A stretch of DNA of 13,034 nucleotides from an uncultured bacterium (GCA_902826945.1 CADEGS010000122.1:1-13034); one strand, 5' to 3'; counted from the first letter of the stretch, positions 1 through 7,204 are shown. The notes: generated by a model not told the origin, from the sequence alone. A program made the numbers and translations.

Positions 1-61
1 CTCGATCATCCTGATCATCATCCTGAACTACTTCATGACCTGGTTCTTCTACCAGCAGTGA
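1..61 (+). CDS. mlaE: MlaE-type ABC transporter permease, C-terminal end only
   Basis: Partial gene cut by the left edge: 19 codons remain before a TGA at 59-61. The tail is a run of Ile/Leu followed by NYFMTWFFYQQ, a hydrophobic helix with an aromatic end, as expected for the last transmembrane segment of a MlaE/YrbE permease. The remnant alone would not identify the family. The call rests on position: the ATPase gene starts 6 bases after the stop and an MCE-domain gene follows, the conserved mlaE-mlaF-mlaD order. The permease would sit in the inner membrane and form the channel core of the phospholipid transporter. Confidence 0.75.
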   Translation, partial: SIILIIILNYFMTWFFYQQ

Positions 62-67
62 CGCGCG

Positions 68-811
68 GTGGCCGGGGACTCGATCATCCGCTTCGAGCGC
101 GTCTGCAAGGCCTTCGGCGACAAGGTCGTGCTCGAGGGCCTGGACCTCGACGTGCGCCGCGGCGAGACGCTGGCGATCATGGGGCCGTCGGGCATCGGCA
201 AGTCCGTGACGCTGCGCCACGCGATCGGGCTCCTGCGCCCCGACAGCGGGCGCGTGCTGGTCGAGGAGCGCGACCTCGCCACGCTCGACGCCGGCGAGCT
301 GGCCTCGCTGCGGCGCCGCATGGGCTACCTGTTCCAGGAGGGCGCGCTGATCAACTGGCTCTCGGTGGGCGAGAACGTGGCGCTGCCGCTGCGCGAGAAC
401 ACGAGCCTGCCCGACGACGAGATCCGCGCCAAGGTCGAGGAGAAGCTCGCCCTGGTGCAGCTCCAGAACACCTGGAGCCTGATGCCGCCCGAGCTCTCCG
501 GCGGCATGCGCAAGCGCGTCGGCCTGGCGCGCGCGCTGGTGACCGAGCCCGAGATCGTCTTCTACGACGAGCCCAACACGGGCCTCGATCCCGAGATCTC
601 GATGTCGATCAACCACATCATCCGTGACCTGGCCGAGCGCCTCTCGATCACCTCGATCGTCGTGACGCACCTCGTCTCGTGCGTGATGGTGTGCGCCGAC
701 CGGGTCGTCCTGATCGACCAGGGGCGCGTCTTCGCCGAGGGCACGCCCGAGGAGTTCCTGCACTCCGACAACGAGCGCCTGAAGCGCTTCCTGGCGGAGC
801 CCTACGACTGA
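68..811 (+). CDS. mlaF: MlaF-type ABC transporter ATPase (lipid transport)
   Basis: A 247-residue ABC ATPase, normal length for MlaF, that would power phospholipid movement between the inner and outer membranes from the cytoplasmic face of the MlaE permease. Visible motifs are Walker A GPSGIGKS (39-46), the Q-loop Gln at 90, signature LSGGM (143-147) followed by RKR, Walker B IVFYDEP (163-169) with catalytic Glu168, and the switch His at 201 in VVTHLVS. The Walker A to signature spacing and the LSGGMRKR form fit the MlaF/Ttg2A/Mkl group. The GTG start at 68 lies 6 bases after the mlaE stop with no clear Shine-Dalgarno, so coupling to the upstream gene is likely. An ATP-binding fold is certain; assignment to Mla rather than another MCE-type importer rests on the adjacent MCE gene. 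Confidence 0.93.
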   Translation: MAGDSIIRFERVCKAFGDKVVLEGLDLDVRRGETLAIMGPSGIGKSVTLRHAIGLLRPDSGRVLVEERDLATLDAGELASLRRRMGYLFQEGALINWLSVGENVALPLRENTSLPDDEIRAKVEEKLALVQLQNTWSLMPPELSGGMRKRVGLARALVTEPEIVFYDEPNTGLDPEISMSINHIIRDLAERLSITSIVVTHLVSCVMVCADRVVLIDQGRVFAEGTPEEFLHSDNERLKRFLAEPYD

Positions 812-820
812 CGAGCAGCC

Positions 821-1918
821 ATGGACACAAAGAGACAGTTCGCGCTCGGCCTCTTCTTCGTCGTCGCGATCACGCTCCTGGTCTTCTACACGCTGGTCTT
901 CACCGACTTCACGCTCTTCCGAGACCAGGTGACCGAGGAGGTCTACTTCCCGGCCGCCAACGGCCTGCGCGAGGGCGACCCGGTGATGATCTCGGGCCTG
1001 CGCATCGGGCGCGTGAAGTCGCTCGAGGCCAACGTGTCGGCGCCGCCTCGCGAGCGCATCCTGGCCACGTTGACGCTCAACGAGCGCGTGCAGCTCAACG
1101 AGGGCTTCCGCGTCTCGATCCAGGAGTCCACGCTGCTCGGCGGGCGCCAGATCGACATCGACCCGGGCGAGTACGGCGGGCGCGAGGTGGACCGCGCGCA
1201 GCTGCCCGTGCTCTACGGCGAGGTCGAGCAGAACCCGATCGCGGCGCTGGGCGAGCTCGGCGACCTGCTCGCCGAGAACCGCGAGAAGGTGCGCAACATC
1301 GTCTCCAACCTGGACGCGATGGTCAGCGGCCTGCAGGAGGGCCGCGGCGTGCTCGGGCGGCTGATCGCCGACGAGGAGATGGGCGCGGACCTCTCGGCGA
1401 CGGTCGCGAACCTGCGCGGGGCCACCGACGACGTGCGCGCCGGGCGCGGTCTGGTCGGCCGGCTCGTGTCCGACCAGGCCCTGGCGGACCGCGTCAGCGC
1501 GGCGGTCGACGACATCTCGACCATGACCGCCGACGTGCGCGCCGGACGCGGCCTGGTCGGGCGGCTGCTCTACGACGAGGAGCTCTCGACGACGGCGCGC
1601 CAGGCGGTGGACGACCTGGGCGCGTTCACGAGCCAGCTCCAGAGCGGCCAGGGCGTGGCCGGCAAGCTCTTCTCCGACGAGGCGCTGGCGCAGGAGTTCG
1701 AGACCACGGTCAAGAACCTGCGCCAGACCTCCGACGACCTGGCCTCGGTGACCGCGCACGTGCGCGGCGGCGAGGGCACGATCGGCAAGCTCGTGATGGA
1801 CGACGAGCTCTACGAGCAGACGATCGACGCCGTGCGGCTGATCACGCGCACGCTCGAGGACTACCGCGAGGCGGCGCCCATCTCGACCTTCACGAGCGTG
1901 CTGTTCGGCGCGTTCTAG
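821..1918 (+). CDS. mlaD: MlaD family MCE-domain protein, inner-membrane anchored
   Basis: A 365-residue protein with one N-terminal membrane anchor (about residues 8-27) and an MCE domain at about 38-117 (YFPAANGLREGDPVMISGLRIGRV, then ESTLLGGRQIDIDPG). MCE proteins form hexameric rings in the periplasm that bind lipid and pass it to or from the MlaE permease. Beyond the MCE domain lies a long region (about 140-345) of predicted helices carrying five copies of a G-x-G-x-x-G-[RK]-L turn, four of them spaced exactly 34 residues apart. E. coli MlaD is only about 180 residues, so half of this protein is the extension, which could form a helical tube or coiled coil across the periplasm. The start is 9 bases after the mlaF stop. 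The TAG stop overlaps the stop of ribE on the other strand, leaving no room for a separate terminator. No mlaC or mlaB is seen here. Confidence 0.9.
   Translation: MDTKRQFALGLFFVVAITLLVFYTLVFTDFTLFRDQVTEEVYFPAANGLREGDPVMISGLRIGRVKSLEANVSAPPRERILATLTLNERVQLNEGFRVSIQESTLLGGRQIDIDPGEYGGREVDRAQLPVLYGEVEQNPIAALGELGDLLAENREKVRNIVSNLDAMVSGLQEGRGVLGRLIADEEMGADLSATVANLRGATDDVRAGRGLVGRLVSDQALADRVSAAVDDISTMTADVRAGRGLVGRLLYDEELSTTARQAVDDLGAFTSQLQSGQGVAGKLFSDEALAQEFETTVKNLRQTSDDLASVTAHVRGGEGTIGKLVMDDELYEQTIDAVRLITRTLEDYREAAPISTFTSVLFGAF
1340..1792 (+). repeat. Five protein-level repeats in the C-terminal half of MlaD
   Basis: The motif G-x-G-x-x-G-[RK]-L recurs at residues 174, 208, 242, 276 and 317 of MlaD (first bases 1340, 1442, 1544, 1646 and 1769). 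The first four are exactly 34 residues (102 bases) apart and the last is 41 apart. Each glycine turn is followed by a short acidic stretch such as IADEE, YDEEL, FSDEA or MDDEL, then a predicted amphipathic helix containing a conserved Asp pair. DNA identity between copies is partial, so this is an old, diverged internal duplication rather than a recent tandem repeat. Confidence 0.85.
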
Positions 1919-2529
1919 CCCAGCAGCCGCTCGACCCAGCGGCCGATCGGGTCGGCCTCGAGGTGCACCGGCGCGCCGGCGGCCGCCTCGCCGAGCGTCG
2001 TGCGCCGCAGCGTCTCGGGGATCGCCGCCACGCGGAAGCGGCGCCCGCGCGGCGCGACGACGGTCAGGCTGATCCCGTCCACCGTCACGCTGCCCTTCTC
2101 GAGCAGCCAGCGCTCGAAGCCGGGCTCGACCTCGAGCTCGATCGTGCGCCCGCCGTCGCCGGCGTCCTGCACGCCGACGATCCGCCCGCGCCCCTCGACG
2201 TGGCCCGAGACCAGGTGCCCGCCCAGGCGGTCGCCCATCCGCAGCGCGCGCTCGACGTTCAGCCGTCGGCCGGGCCGGAGCTCCCCGAACCAGGTCCTGG
2301 CCAGGGTTTCTGCGCTCAGGTCGAAGGCGCCCGCGCCCCCCTCCAGGAGAGCCACGAGGGTCAGGCAGCAGCCCGAGAGGGCGATGCTCTCCCCCGCCGC
2401 GGGCGCCCAGGGGGGGAGCCCGGGCGCCAGCTCGGGCGCCTCCAGGACGAGCCGCGCGCCGCTCGCCGCAGCCCCCGCGCTCTGCATGGAGCGCACGGCC
2501 GCGGTCCCCTCGACCAGCCCGGTGAACAC
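1915..2529 (-). CDS. ribE: Riboflavin synthase, alpha chain
   Basis: A 204-residue riboflavin synthase, close to the usual 200-215. The enzyme dismutates two molecules of 6,7-dimethyl-8-ribityllumazine to riboflavin and the pyrimidinedione precursor, the last step of vitamin B2 synthesis, in the cytoplasm. It has the two tandem lumazine-binding barrels: the first starts MFTGLVEG and carries LSGCCLTL (52-59, with the family's conserved Cys); the second starts near GGHLVSGHVEG (103-113) and carries KGSVTVDGISLTV (145-157). The tail VHLEADPIGRWVERLL matches the family C-terminal helix. SGHVE replaces the more common SGHVD. The start is GTG at 2529 with no good Shine-Dalgarno. No other rib gene is next to it, so it appears to be a single-gene unit, divergent from trmD and convergent with mlaD. 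Confidence 0.95.
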   Translation of the reverse strand: MFTGLVEGTAAVRSMQSAGAAASGARLVLEAPELAPGLPPWAPAAGESIALSGCCLTLVALLEGGAGAFDLSAETLARTWFGELRPGRRLNVERALRMGDRLGGHLVSGHVEGRGRIVGVQDAGDGGRTIELEVEPGFERWLLEKGSVTVDGISLTVVAPRGRRFRVAAIPETLRRTTLGEAAAGAPVHLEADPIGRWVERLLG

Positions 2530-2576
2530 CGGCGGGACTCTCGCATCGCGAGGGGGCCGCTGGCAACCCTCCCGAG

Positions 2577-2605
2577 CCCTGGACCCCCCTCCAGGAGGCC
2601 CAGGG
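2577..2605. other. GC-rich hairpin in the ribE/trmD divergent region
   Basis: CCCTGG (2577-2582) can pair with CCAGGG (2600-2605), with partial further pairing inside, and a nested CCTCC-A-GGAGG lies at 2588-2598. On the plus strand it is followed by CTTGTTTT, giving it a terminator-like look, but there is no plus-strand gene directly upstream to terminate. On the minus strand it falls in the untranslated leader of ribE. A second small stem, CTCGC-ATC-GCGAG (2540-2552), sits 10 bases from the ribE start. Their role is unknown. Confidence 0.35.
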
Positions 2606-2608
2606 ACC

Positions 2609-2637
2609 TTGTTTTCGCCGCTCTCAAGCCGTACCCT
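2609..2637 (+). promoter_or_regulatory. Candidate housekeeping promoter of trmD-rplS-secDF
   Basis: TTGTTT (2609-2614) and TACCCT (2632-2637) are separated by exactly 17 bases, placing transcription start near 2644 and giving a leader of about 25 bases before the trmD GTG at 2669. The leader contains a purine run GGGGGG at 2655-2660, 8 bases before the start codon, one of the few plausible Shine-Dalgarno sequences in this window. It is the only sigma-70-like pair I see in the 139 bases between ribE and trmD. Neither hexamer is strong. Confidence 0.4.
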
Positions 2638-2668
2638 GCTCCACCTTTAACCCCGGGGGGAACCGGCT

Positions 2669-3415
2669 GTGCTCCTCACCATCTTGACCCTCTTCCCCGA
2701 GGCGATCGAGCCCTACCTCGGCTCGAGCATCCTCGGCCACGCGCGGGAGCGGGGGCTGGTGACGATCCGGACGGTGGACTTCCGGAGCTTCGCCCGCGAC
2801 CGCCACCGGACCGTCGACGACCGACCCTTCGGCGGCGGGCCCGGGATGGTGCTCAAGCCCGAGCCGATCGCAGACTGCGTCGCCGCGCTGGAGGCGAGCG
2901 AAGGCCCCTTCCACAAGATCATGCTCTCCCCCGCCGGCAGACCGTTTCGCCAGGAGGACGCGCGCCGCCTCGCGGGGCGCGAGCGTCTCATGCTCCTGTG
3001 CGGGCGCTACGAGGGCTTCGACGAGCGCCTGACGCAGGAGCTCGACTGGGAGGAGATCTCGCTCGGCGACTTCGTGCTCGCCGGCGGCGAGCTGCCGGCC
3101 CTGTGCGTCGCCGAGGCGGTCTGCCGCCTGGTGCCGGGCGTGCTGGGCGACGAGCGCTCCGCCGCGGAGGAGTCGTTCGAGGACGGCGTCCTCGACCACC
3201 CCCACTACACCCGGCCGCGGGTCTGGCGCGGGCGTCCCGTGCCCGAGGTCCTGCTGCACGGCGACCACGCGCGCATCGCCGCCTGGCGGGCCGAGCAGGC
3301 CCGCGAGCGCACGCGCGCGCGGCGGCCCGACCTCGCGTCGGAGGCCGCCCTAGCGAACACCCTCATCACCCCTTCCGGAGCCGAGGCGAGCGCGCCTCGG
3401 AGCGCACCGTCATGA
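2669..3415 (+). CDS. trmD: tRNA (guanine(37)-N1)-methyltransferase
   Basis: A 248-residue SPOUT-family enzyme that methylates N1 of G37 next to the anticodon, using S-adenosylmethionine, and so prevents +1 frameshifting. Family landmarks appear in order: TILTLFPE at the N-terminus, HRTVDDRPFGGGPGMVLKPE (46-65), MLLCGRYEGFDER (108-120), the trefoil-knot segment EISLGDFVLAGGELPAL (129-145), then GVLDHPHYTRP (173-183) and a C-terminal RNA-binding helix domain. At the position of the catalytic Asp169 of the E. coli and Haemophilus enzymes this protein has Glu168 (EESFEDG). The GTG start is chosen because it begins exactly at the family N-terminus and has a GGGGGG run 8 bases upstream. The stop TGA shares ATGA with the rplS start, indicating translational coupling. 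rpsP and rimM, usual upstream partners, are not adjacent. Confidence 0.96.
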   Translation: MLLTILTLFPEAIEPYLGSSILGHARERGLVTIRTVDFRSFARDRHRTVDDRPFGGGPGMVLKPEPIADCVAALEASEGPFHKIMLSPAGRPFRQEDARRLAGRERLMLLCGRYEGFDERLTQELDWEEISLGDFVLAGGELPALCVAEAVCRLVPGVLGDERSAAEESFEDGVLDHPHYTRPRVWRGRPVPEVLLHGDHARIAAWRAEQARERTRARRPDLASEAALANTLITPSGAEASAPRSAPS

Positions 3416-3855
3416 ACCTGATCGAGACCCTCGAGAGCGAGATGGGCAAGGACAAGCTCCCCGTCGTCCACGTCGGCGACACGGTGCAGGTCCACTACCT
3501 GATCAAGGAAGGGGACAAGGAGCGCATCCAGATCTTCAGCGGCACCGTGCTGGCCATCAAGGGCCGCGGCATCGCGCGCAGCATCCTGGTGCGCCGCATC
3601 GTGCAGGGCGAGGGCGTCGAGCGCACGTTCCCGCTGCACGGGCCGCGCGTGAAGGACGTGCGCATCACGCGCCGCGGCAAGGTGCGCCAGTCGCGGCTGT
3701 TCTACCTGCGCGACCGCGTCGGCAAGCAGACGCGCGTGAACGAGCTCGTCGGCCAGAAGGCCCGCCGCGACCAGGCCGTCGCGGGAGAGGACGAGGAGGC
3801 CGGCCCGGAGGCCGAGCCCGCGCTCGCCGAAGAGGCGCAGTCCGTCGAGGTCTGA
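3412..3855 (+). CDS. rplS: 50S ribosomal protein L19
   Basis: A 147-residue L19, which sits at the interface of the large and small ribosomal subunits. Family features are VVHVGDTVQVHYLIKEGDKERIQIFSG (18-44), the basic stretch KGRGIARSILVRRI (50-63), FPLHGPRVKDV (73-83) and RRGKVRQSRLFYLRDRVGK (87-105). E. coli L19 has 115 residues; here about 30 extra residues, mostly Glu and Ala, form an acidic tail after residue 118. The ATG at 3412 overlaps the trmD stop (ATGA), the same coupling as in the classical rpsP-rimM-trmD-rplS operon. There is no separate Shine-Dalgarno, so translation probably depends on ribosomes finishing trmD. The reading frame is open far upstream, but that stretch lies inside trmD and other genes in the wrong frame. 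Confidence 0.96.
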   Translation: MNLIETLESEMGKDKLPVVHVGDTVQVHYLIKEGDKERIQIFSGTVLAIKGRGIARSILVRRIVQGEGVERTFPLHGPRVKDVRITRRGKVRQSRLFYLRDRVGKQTRVNELVGQKARRDQAVAGEDEEAGPEAEPALAEEAQSVEV

Positions 3856-3909
3856 TCCCGCCCGCGGTCCGCCCGCGCGCTTCTAACCGTCCCACCGTCC
3901 GCTCCCGCC

Positions 3910-6861
3910 ATGCTCGAGAACGTCGGCCGCAAGGTCACCCTGGTCGTCCTGGTGCTGCTCGTCGCGCTGGGGCTGTTGCTGCTCAAGCCGGAGCCCTTCC
4001 GGCTCGGCCTCGACCTGGAGGGCGGGACGCGCCTCGTCTACCGCCTCGACTTCGAGAAGAACAAGGATCGCCTGTCCGCCATCGAGCTGCAGAACCCGAC
4101 GCAGCTCCTGAACGACACGATCTCGATCATCCGCAACCGGGTCGATCCCAAGGGCGTGCTCGAGCCGGTGATCCGCCCCGAAGGGGAGAACCGGATCGTG
4201 ATCGAGCTGCCCGGCCAGTTCGACGTGCAGGGCGACCGCCTCGGCACGAACCTGCAGGGCGAGGTCGGGCTGGGCGGCAACGTGCAGATCCAGGTCTCGG
4301 GCGGCGAGATCGACGGCTTCCCGGCGGGCGGGGGCCTGGTGCAGATCGGCGACGAGGTGCTGCGCTACGCGCGCCGTGACGGCGCGCTGCTCTTCGTGGA
4401 CGCGCAGGGGCGCGGGCAGCGCGGCACGAGCGACGCCGTGCACCCCGCCGGGACGCGCGTCGAGCTCGTGAGCGACGACGCGATCCGCGCGCGCATCGAG
4501 AGCCTGGGCGACCTCTCCTTCCAGATCGTCGCGAGCCCGGCCGACTACGGGCAGCTCGGCACCGACGCCACGACCGAGCGCGCCAAGCTCGAGACGTGGG
4601 TCCAGGCCAACCCGGGGCTACCGCTCGCCGCCTTCAACCTGCTGGCCGGCCAGACGGACGGCCCGAACGCCGGCATCCGCTGGTTCCCTGGCCAGCAGCC
4701 GAAGGACGCCGCGGCGATCCCCGAGCTGCAGCGCGCGACGGCCGTGCTGCAGCCGGCCGAGAGCGCGAACGTGTTCCGCGGGTCCGACCTGGCCGGCGTG
4801 TACCCCTCGCAGGACGAGCTCGGCTACCCGGCCGTGCGCTTCGAGATGCGCGCCGACCGGCGCAGCGACTTCGGGAACTTCACCGAGGAGAACCTGAACC
4901 GCCAGATGGCGATCGTCCTGAACCAGGAGATCGCCTCGGCGCCTATGATCAACGAGCGCCTGCCGGGCTCGGGCATCATCAAGGGCCAGTTCTCCGTCGA
5001 GGAGGTGCGCAACCTGATCACGATCCTGCGCTCGGGATCGCTGACCATCGCGCCCGAGCTCGAGTACGAGGAGATCGTCGGCCCCACGCTGGGCGCGGAC
5101 TACGTGCGGCGCGGCTTCCTGTCGGGCATCGTGGCCCTGCTCGTCGTGGTGGGCTTCATGATCGCCTACTACCGCAAGCTGGGCCTGTTCTCGGCCGTCG
5201 CGCTGGCGGTCAACTTCACGCTGCTGATGGGCGGCCTGGCCTTCCTGAACGCCACGCTGACCCTCCCGGGGATCGCCGGCCTGATCCTGACGCTCGGCAT
5301 GGCGGTGGACGGCAACATCCTGATCTTCGACCGCATCCGCGAGGAGGCGGACAAGGGGCGCAACCCGAAGCAGGCGGCGAAGACGGGCTTCGAGAAGGCG
5401 CTCTCCGCCATCCTCGACTCGAACATCACGACCTTCCTGACGGCCGTGATCCTCTACAAGATCGGCACGGGCCCGGTGCGGGGCTTCGCCGTGACGCTGA
5501 TGATCGGCATCGTGACCTCGGTCTTCGCGGCCGTCGTCGTGACGCGCCTGCTCGTCCACTGGGCGCTGCTCAAGGATTCCCGGCACTTCAAGGTCGGCAC
5601 CTGGATGGTGACCGCCGCCTACGACTTCCTCGCCAAGACGAAGCTCGCGCTGGCGGCCTCCAGCCTGGCCGTGATCGGCGGCCTGACGGCGTTCGTCCTG
5701 ACGCCCGACCAGGAGAAGCTCGGCATCGACTTCACCGGCGGCGCCGAGGTGCAGCTGCGCACCGAGGTCCCGCAGTCGGTGGAGGCGATGCGCCAGCGCG
5801 TCGCCGCCATCCCCGGGCAGATCGGCTCCTCGGCCGAGGTCAAGCCGATCCTGAGCTCGGAGGTGGACGGGCAATACACGGACTTCCGGGCGATCTTCAA
5901 GACGCTGGCCGGCGGCGGCGAGGACTTCGTCGGCGAGATCCGCGCCGCGCTCGGCGACGTGCTCCTGAAGGACGGCCTGCGCGTCCAGATCGAGGGCGGC
6001 GGCGTCACGCAGAAGGTGAGCTTGGCGATCCTGTTCGAGGAGCCGCACCCCACGAGCGACCTGGAGGCGGTCCTCGGCAGCGCCGGCCTGAGCGCGGTCT
6101 CGGTCGCGCAGGATCCGCAGCGCGCGAACGCCTATCGCGGCACGGCCGAGGTCTCGGCCGGCCTGGGCGCGAGCGAGCTCGCCAGCCAGGTCAAGGGCCT
6201 GCTGCGGGACCAGACGGACTCGAACGGGAGCGGGTACCGCCTGGCGACGCCGATCCCCTCCTCGTCGCTGGTGGGGCCGCAGGTCGTCGGCGAGCTGCGC
6301 GACAAGGCCCTGCTCGCGATGGCGGTCAGCCTGTTCGTGATCGTCATGTACATCCGCGTGCGCTTCGCGGAGTACAGCTACGGCTTCGCGGCCGTGGTCG
6401 CGGTCCTCCACGACGTGATCATCACGCTCGGCGCGCTGACGCTCGGCAACCACTTCGGGCTGGTGAACGGCGAGATCTCGCTGCCGATGATCGCGGCCTT
6501 CCTGACGATCATCGGTTACTCGCTGAACGACACGATCGTCATCTTCGACCGCGTGCGGGAGAACCTGCCGCGCTCGCGCGGCCCGATGCGCGACGTGCTG
6601 AACACGTCGATCAACCAGACCCTGTCGCGCACGATCCTCACCTCCCTGACCACGTTCCTGGCCGTGCTGTGCATGTACGTGTTCAACTTCGGCACGGGCA
6701 ACGTCCTGGAGAGCTTCTCCTTCGCGATGATGGTCGGCGTTCTCACCGGCACGTACTCGACCATCTACATCGCCAACCCGATCCTGCTCTGGCTGGAGGC
6801 GCGCGCCGCGCGCGCGCGCAAGGAAGGCGGGTCGACCGCCGCGGCTCCCGCCAAGGCCTGA
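3910..6861 (+). CDS. secDF: SecDF, fused SecD-SecF protein-export subunit
   Basis: A 983-residue fusion of SecD (to about residue 560) and SecF (about 570-983). SecDF is an inner-membrane RND-type pump that uses the proton gradient to pull secreted proteins out of the SecYEG channel. SecD half: TM1 (8-26), the P1 start LGLDLEGGTRLVY (32-44), then five helices between about 400 and 552, including MAVDGNILIFDRIREEAD with Asp467. SecF half: a TM at about 574-596, LGIDFTGGAEVQL (604-616), then five helices from about 800 to 960, including SLNDTIVIFDRVREN with Asp874; Arg907 in LSRTILTSLTT matches the conserved SecF Arg. These residues correspond to the proton-relay residues of Thermus SecDF. The protein is much longer than the 735-residue Thermus one, mainly because of extra sequence in P1 (about 130-300), including a segment with GQRGTSDAVHPAGTRV. 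The gap from rplS is 54 bases with no terminator or Shine-Dalgarno. Confidence 0.96.
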   Translation: MLENVGRKVTLVVLVLLVALGLLLLKPEPFRLGLDLEGGTRLVYRLDFEKNKDRLSAIELQNPTQLLNDTISIIRNRVDPKGVLEPVIRPEGENRIVIELPGQFDVQGDRLGTNLQGEVGLGGNVQIQVSGGEIDGFPAGGGLVQIGDEVLRYARRDGALLFVDAQGRGQRGTSDAVHPAGTRVELVSDDAIRARIESLGDLSFQIVASPADYGQLGTDATTERAKLETWVQANPGLPLAAFNLLAGQTDGPNAGIRWFPGQQPKDAAAIPELQRATAVLQPAESANVFRGSDLAGVYPSQDELGYPAVRFEMRADRRSDFGNFTEENLNRQMAIVLNQEIASAPMINERLPGSGIIKGQFSVEEVRNLITILRSGSLTIAPELEYEEIVGPTLGADYVRRGFLSGIVALLVVVGFMIAYYRKLGLFSAVALAVNFTLLMGGLAFLNATLTLPGIAGLILTLGMAVDGNILIFDRIREEADKGRNPKQAAKTGFEKALSAILDSNITTFLTAVILYKIGTGPVRGFAVTLMIGIVTSVFAAVVVTRLLVHWALLKDSRHFKVGTWMVTAAYDFLAKTKLALAASSLAVIGGLTAFVLTPDQEKLGIDFTGGAEVQLRTEVPQSVEAMRQRVAAIPGQIGSSAEVKPILSSEVDGQYTDFRAIFKTLAGGGEDFVGEIRAALGDVLLKDGLRVQIEGGGVTQKVSLAILFEEPHPTSDLEAVLGSAGLSAVSVAQDPQRANAYRGTAEVSAGLGASELASQVKGLLRDQTDSNGSGYRLATPIPSSSLVGPQVVGELRDKALLAMAVSLFVIVMYIRVRFAEYSYGFAAVVAVLHDVIITLGALTLGNHFGLVNGEISLPMIAAFLTIIGYSLNDTIVIFDRVRENLPRSRGPMRDVLNTSINQTLSRTILTSLTTFLAVLCMYVFNFGTGNVLESFSFAMMVGVLTGTYSTIYIANPILLWLEARAARARKEGGSTAAAPAKA

Positions 6862-6875
6862 GCGGACGAGGCGCT

Positions 6876-6900
6876 CCGGGGGCCGTCAGCCGGACCCCGG
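6876..6900. other. Hairpin after secDF
   Basis: CCGGGG (6876-6881) pairs with CCCCGG (6895-6900), with a smaller CCG/CGG stem inside, 14 bases after the secDF stop. No T-run follows, so it is not a standard intrinsic terminator. It may slow or protect the 3' end of the secDF message. A second short inverted repeat, TCATCC (6918-6923) and GGATGA (6934-6939), lies between it and the next gene. No convincing promoter is seen in this 115-base gap. Confidence 0.35.
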
Positions 6901-6976
6901 TCGCCCTACGCTCGTCGTCATCCGGCCCGGCGGGGATGATTCCGCCCGCGGCCCTATCTCTGCTGGAAACCTACCC

Positions 6977-7204
6977 ATGAAGAAGACCCTGATCGCGTCC
7001 GCCCTGTCCCTCGGCCTCCTGTGCGCTTCCTGCCTGGGCCCGAACAAGACCTTCAACTCCGTCCACGACTGGAACGAGAAGTTCTCGGAGAACCGCTGGG
7101 CCAACGAGGCCGTGCACGTCGCGCTGTGGATCGTGCCCGTCTACCAGATCTCGCTGCTCGTCGACATCGTCGTCGTCAACTCGATCGAGTGGTGGAAGGA
7201 GTAG
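6977..7204 (+). CDS. Small lipoprotein, DUF3332-like
   Basis: A 75-residue protein of unknown function. The N-terminus MKKTLIASALSLGLLCASC is a lipoprotein signal: two lysines, a hydrophobic core and Cys19 preceded by Ala-Ser. The -3 residue is Cys rather than the usual Leu, so the lipobox is slightly irregular. The mature part is about 57 residues: a polar stretch (NKTFNSVHDWNEKFSENRW, with several aromatics) and a long hydrophobic segment at about 44-67 (VHVALWIVPVYQISLLVDIV) ending in NSIEWW. The HDWN... to NSIEWW arrangement resembles the N-terminal part of DUF3332 proteins. That match is from memory and should be tested. Such proteins are probably lipid-anchored with a second membrane-associated helix. 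It lies 115 bases after secDF and convergent with hflX, and could be read through from secDF. Codon use matches its neighbours. Confidence 0.78.
   Translation: MKKTLIASALSLGLLCASCLGPNKTFNSVHDWNEKFSENRWANEAVHVALWIVPVYQISLLVDIVVVNSIEWWKE

Noticed and set aside
2530..2668. An FMN riboswitch in front of ribE
   Set aside because: The conserved RFN-element boxes are not present on the minus strand, and 139 bases shared with a divergent promoter leave little room for it.
679..3855. A 1,058-codon plus-strand open frame spanning mlaF, mlaD, ribE, trmD and rplS
   Set aside because: Only its last 147 codons (rplS) are real. The rest runs through other genes in the wrong frame, with Arg/Ala/Pro-rich translation, a normal effect of very high GC content.
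4596..6980. Long open frames overlapping secDF on both strands (plus 4596-6980, minus 4618-6453)
   Set aside because: Low-complexity Arg/Ala/Asp/His-rich translations inside a clearly conserved gene; out-of-frame and antisense shadows.
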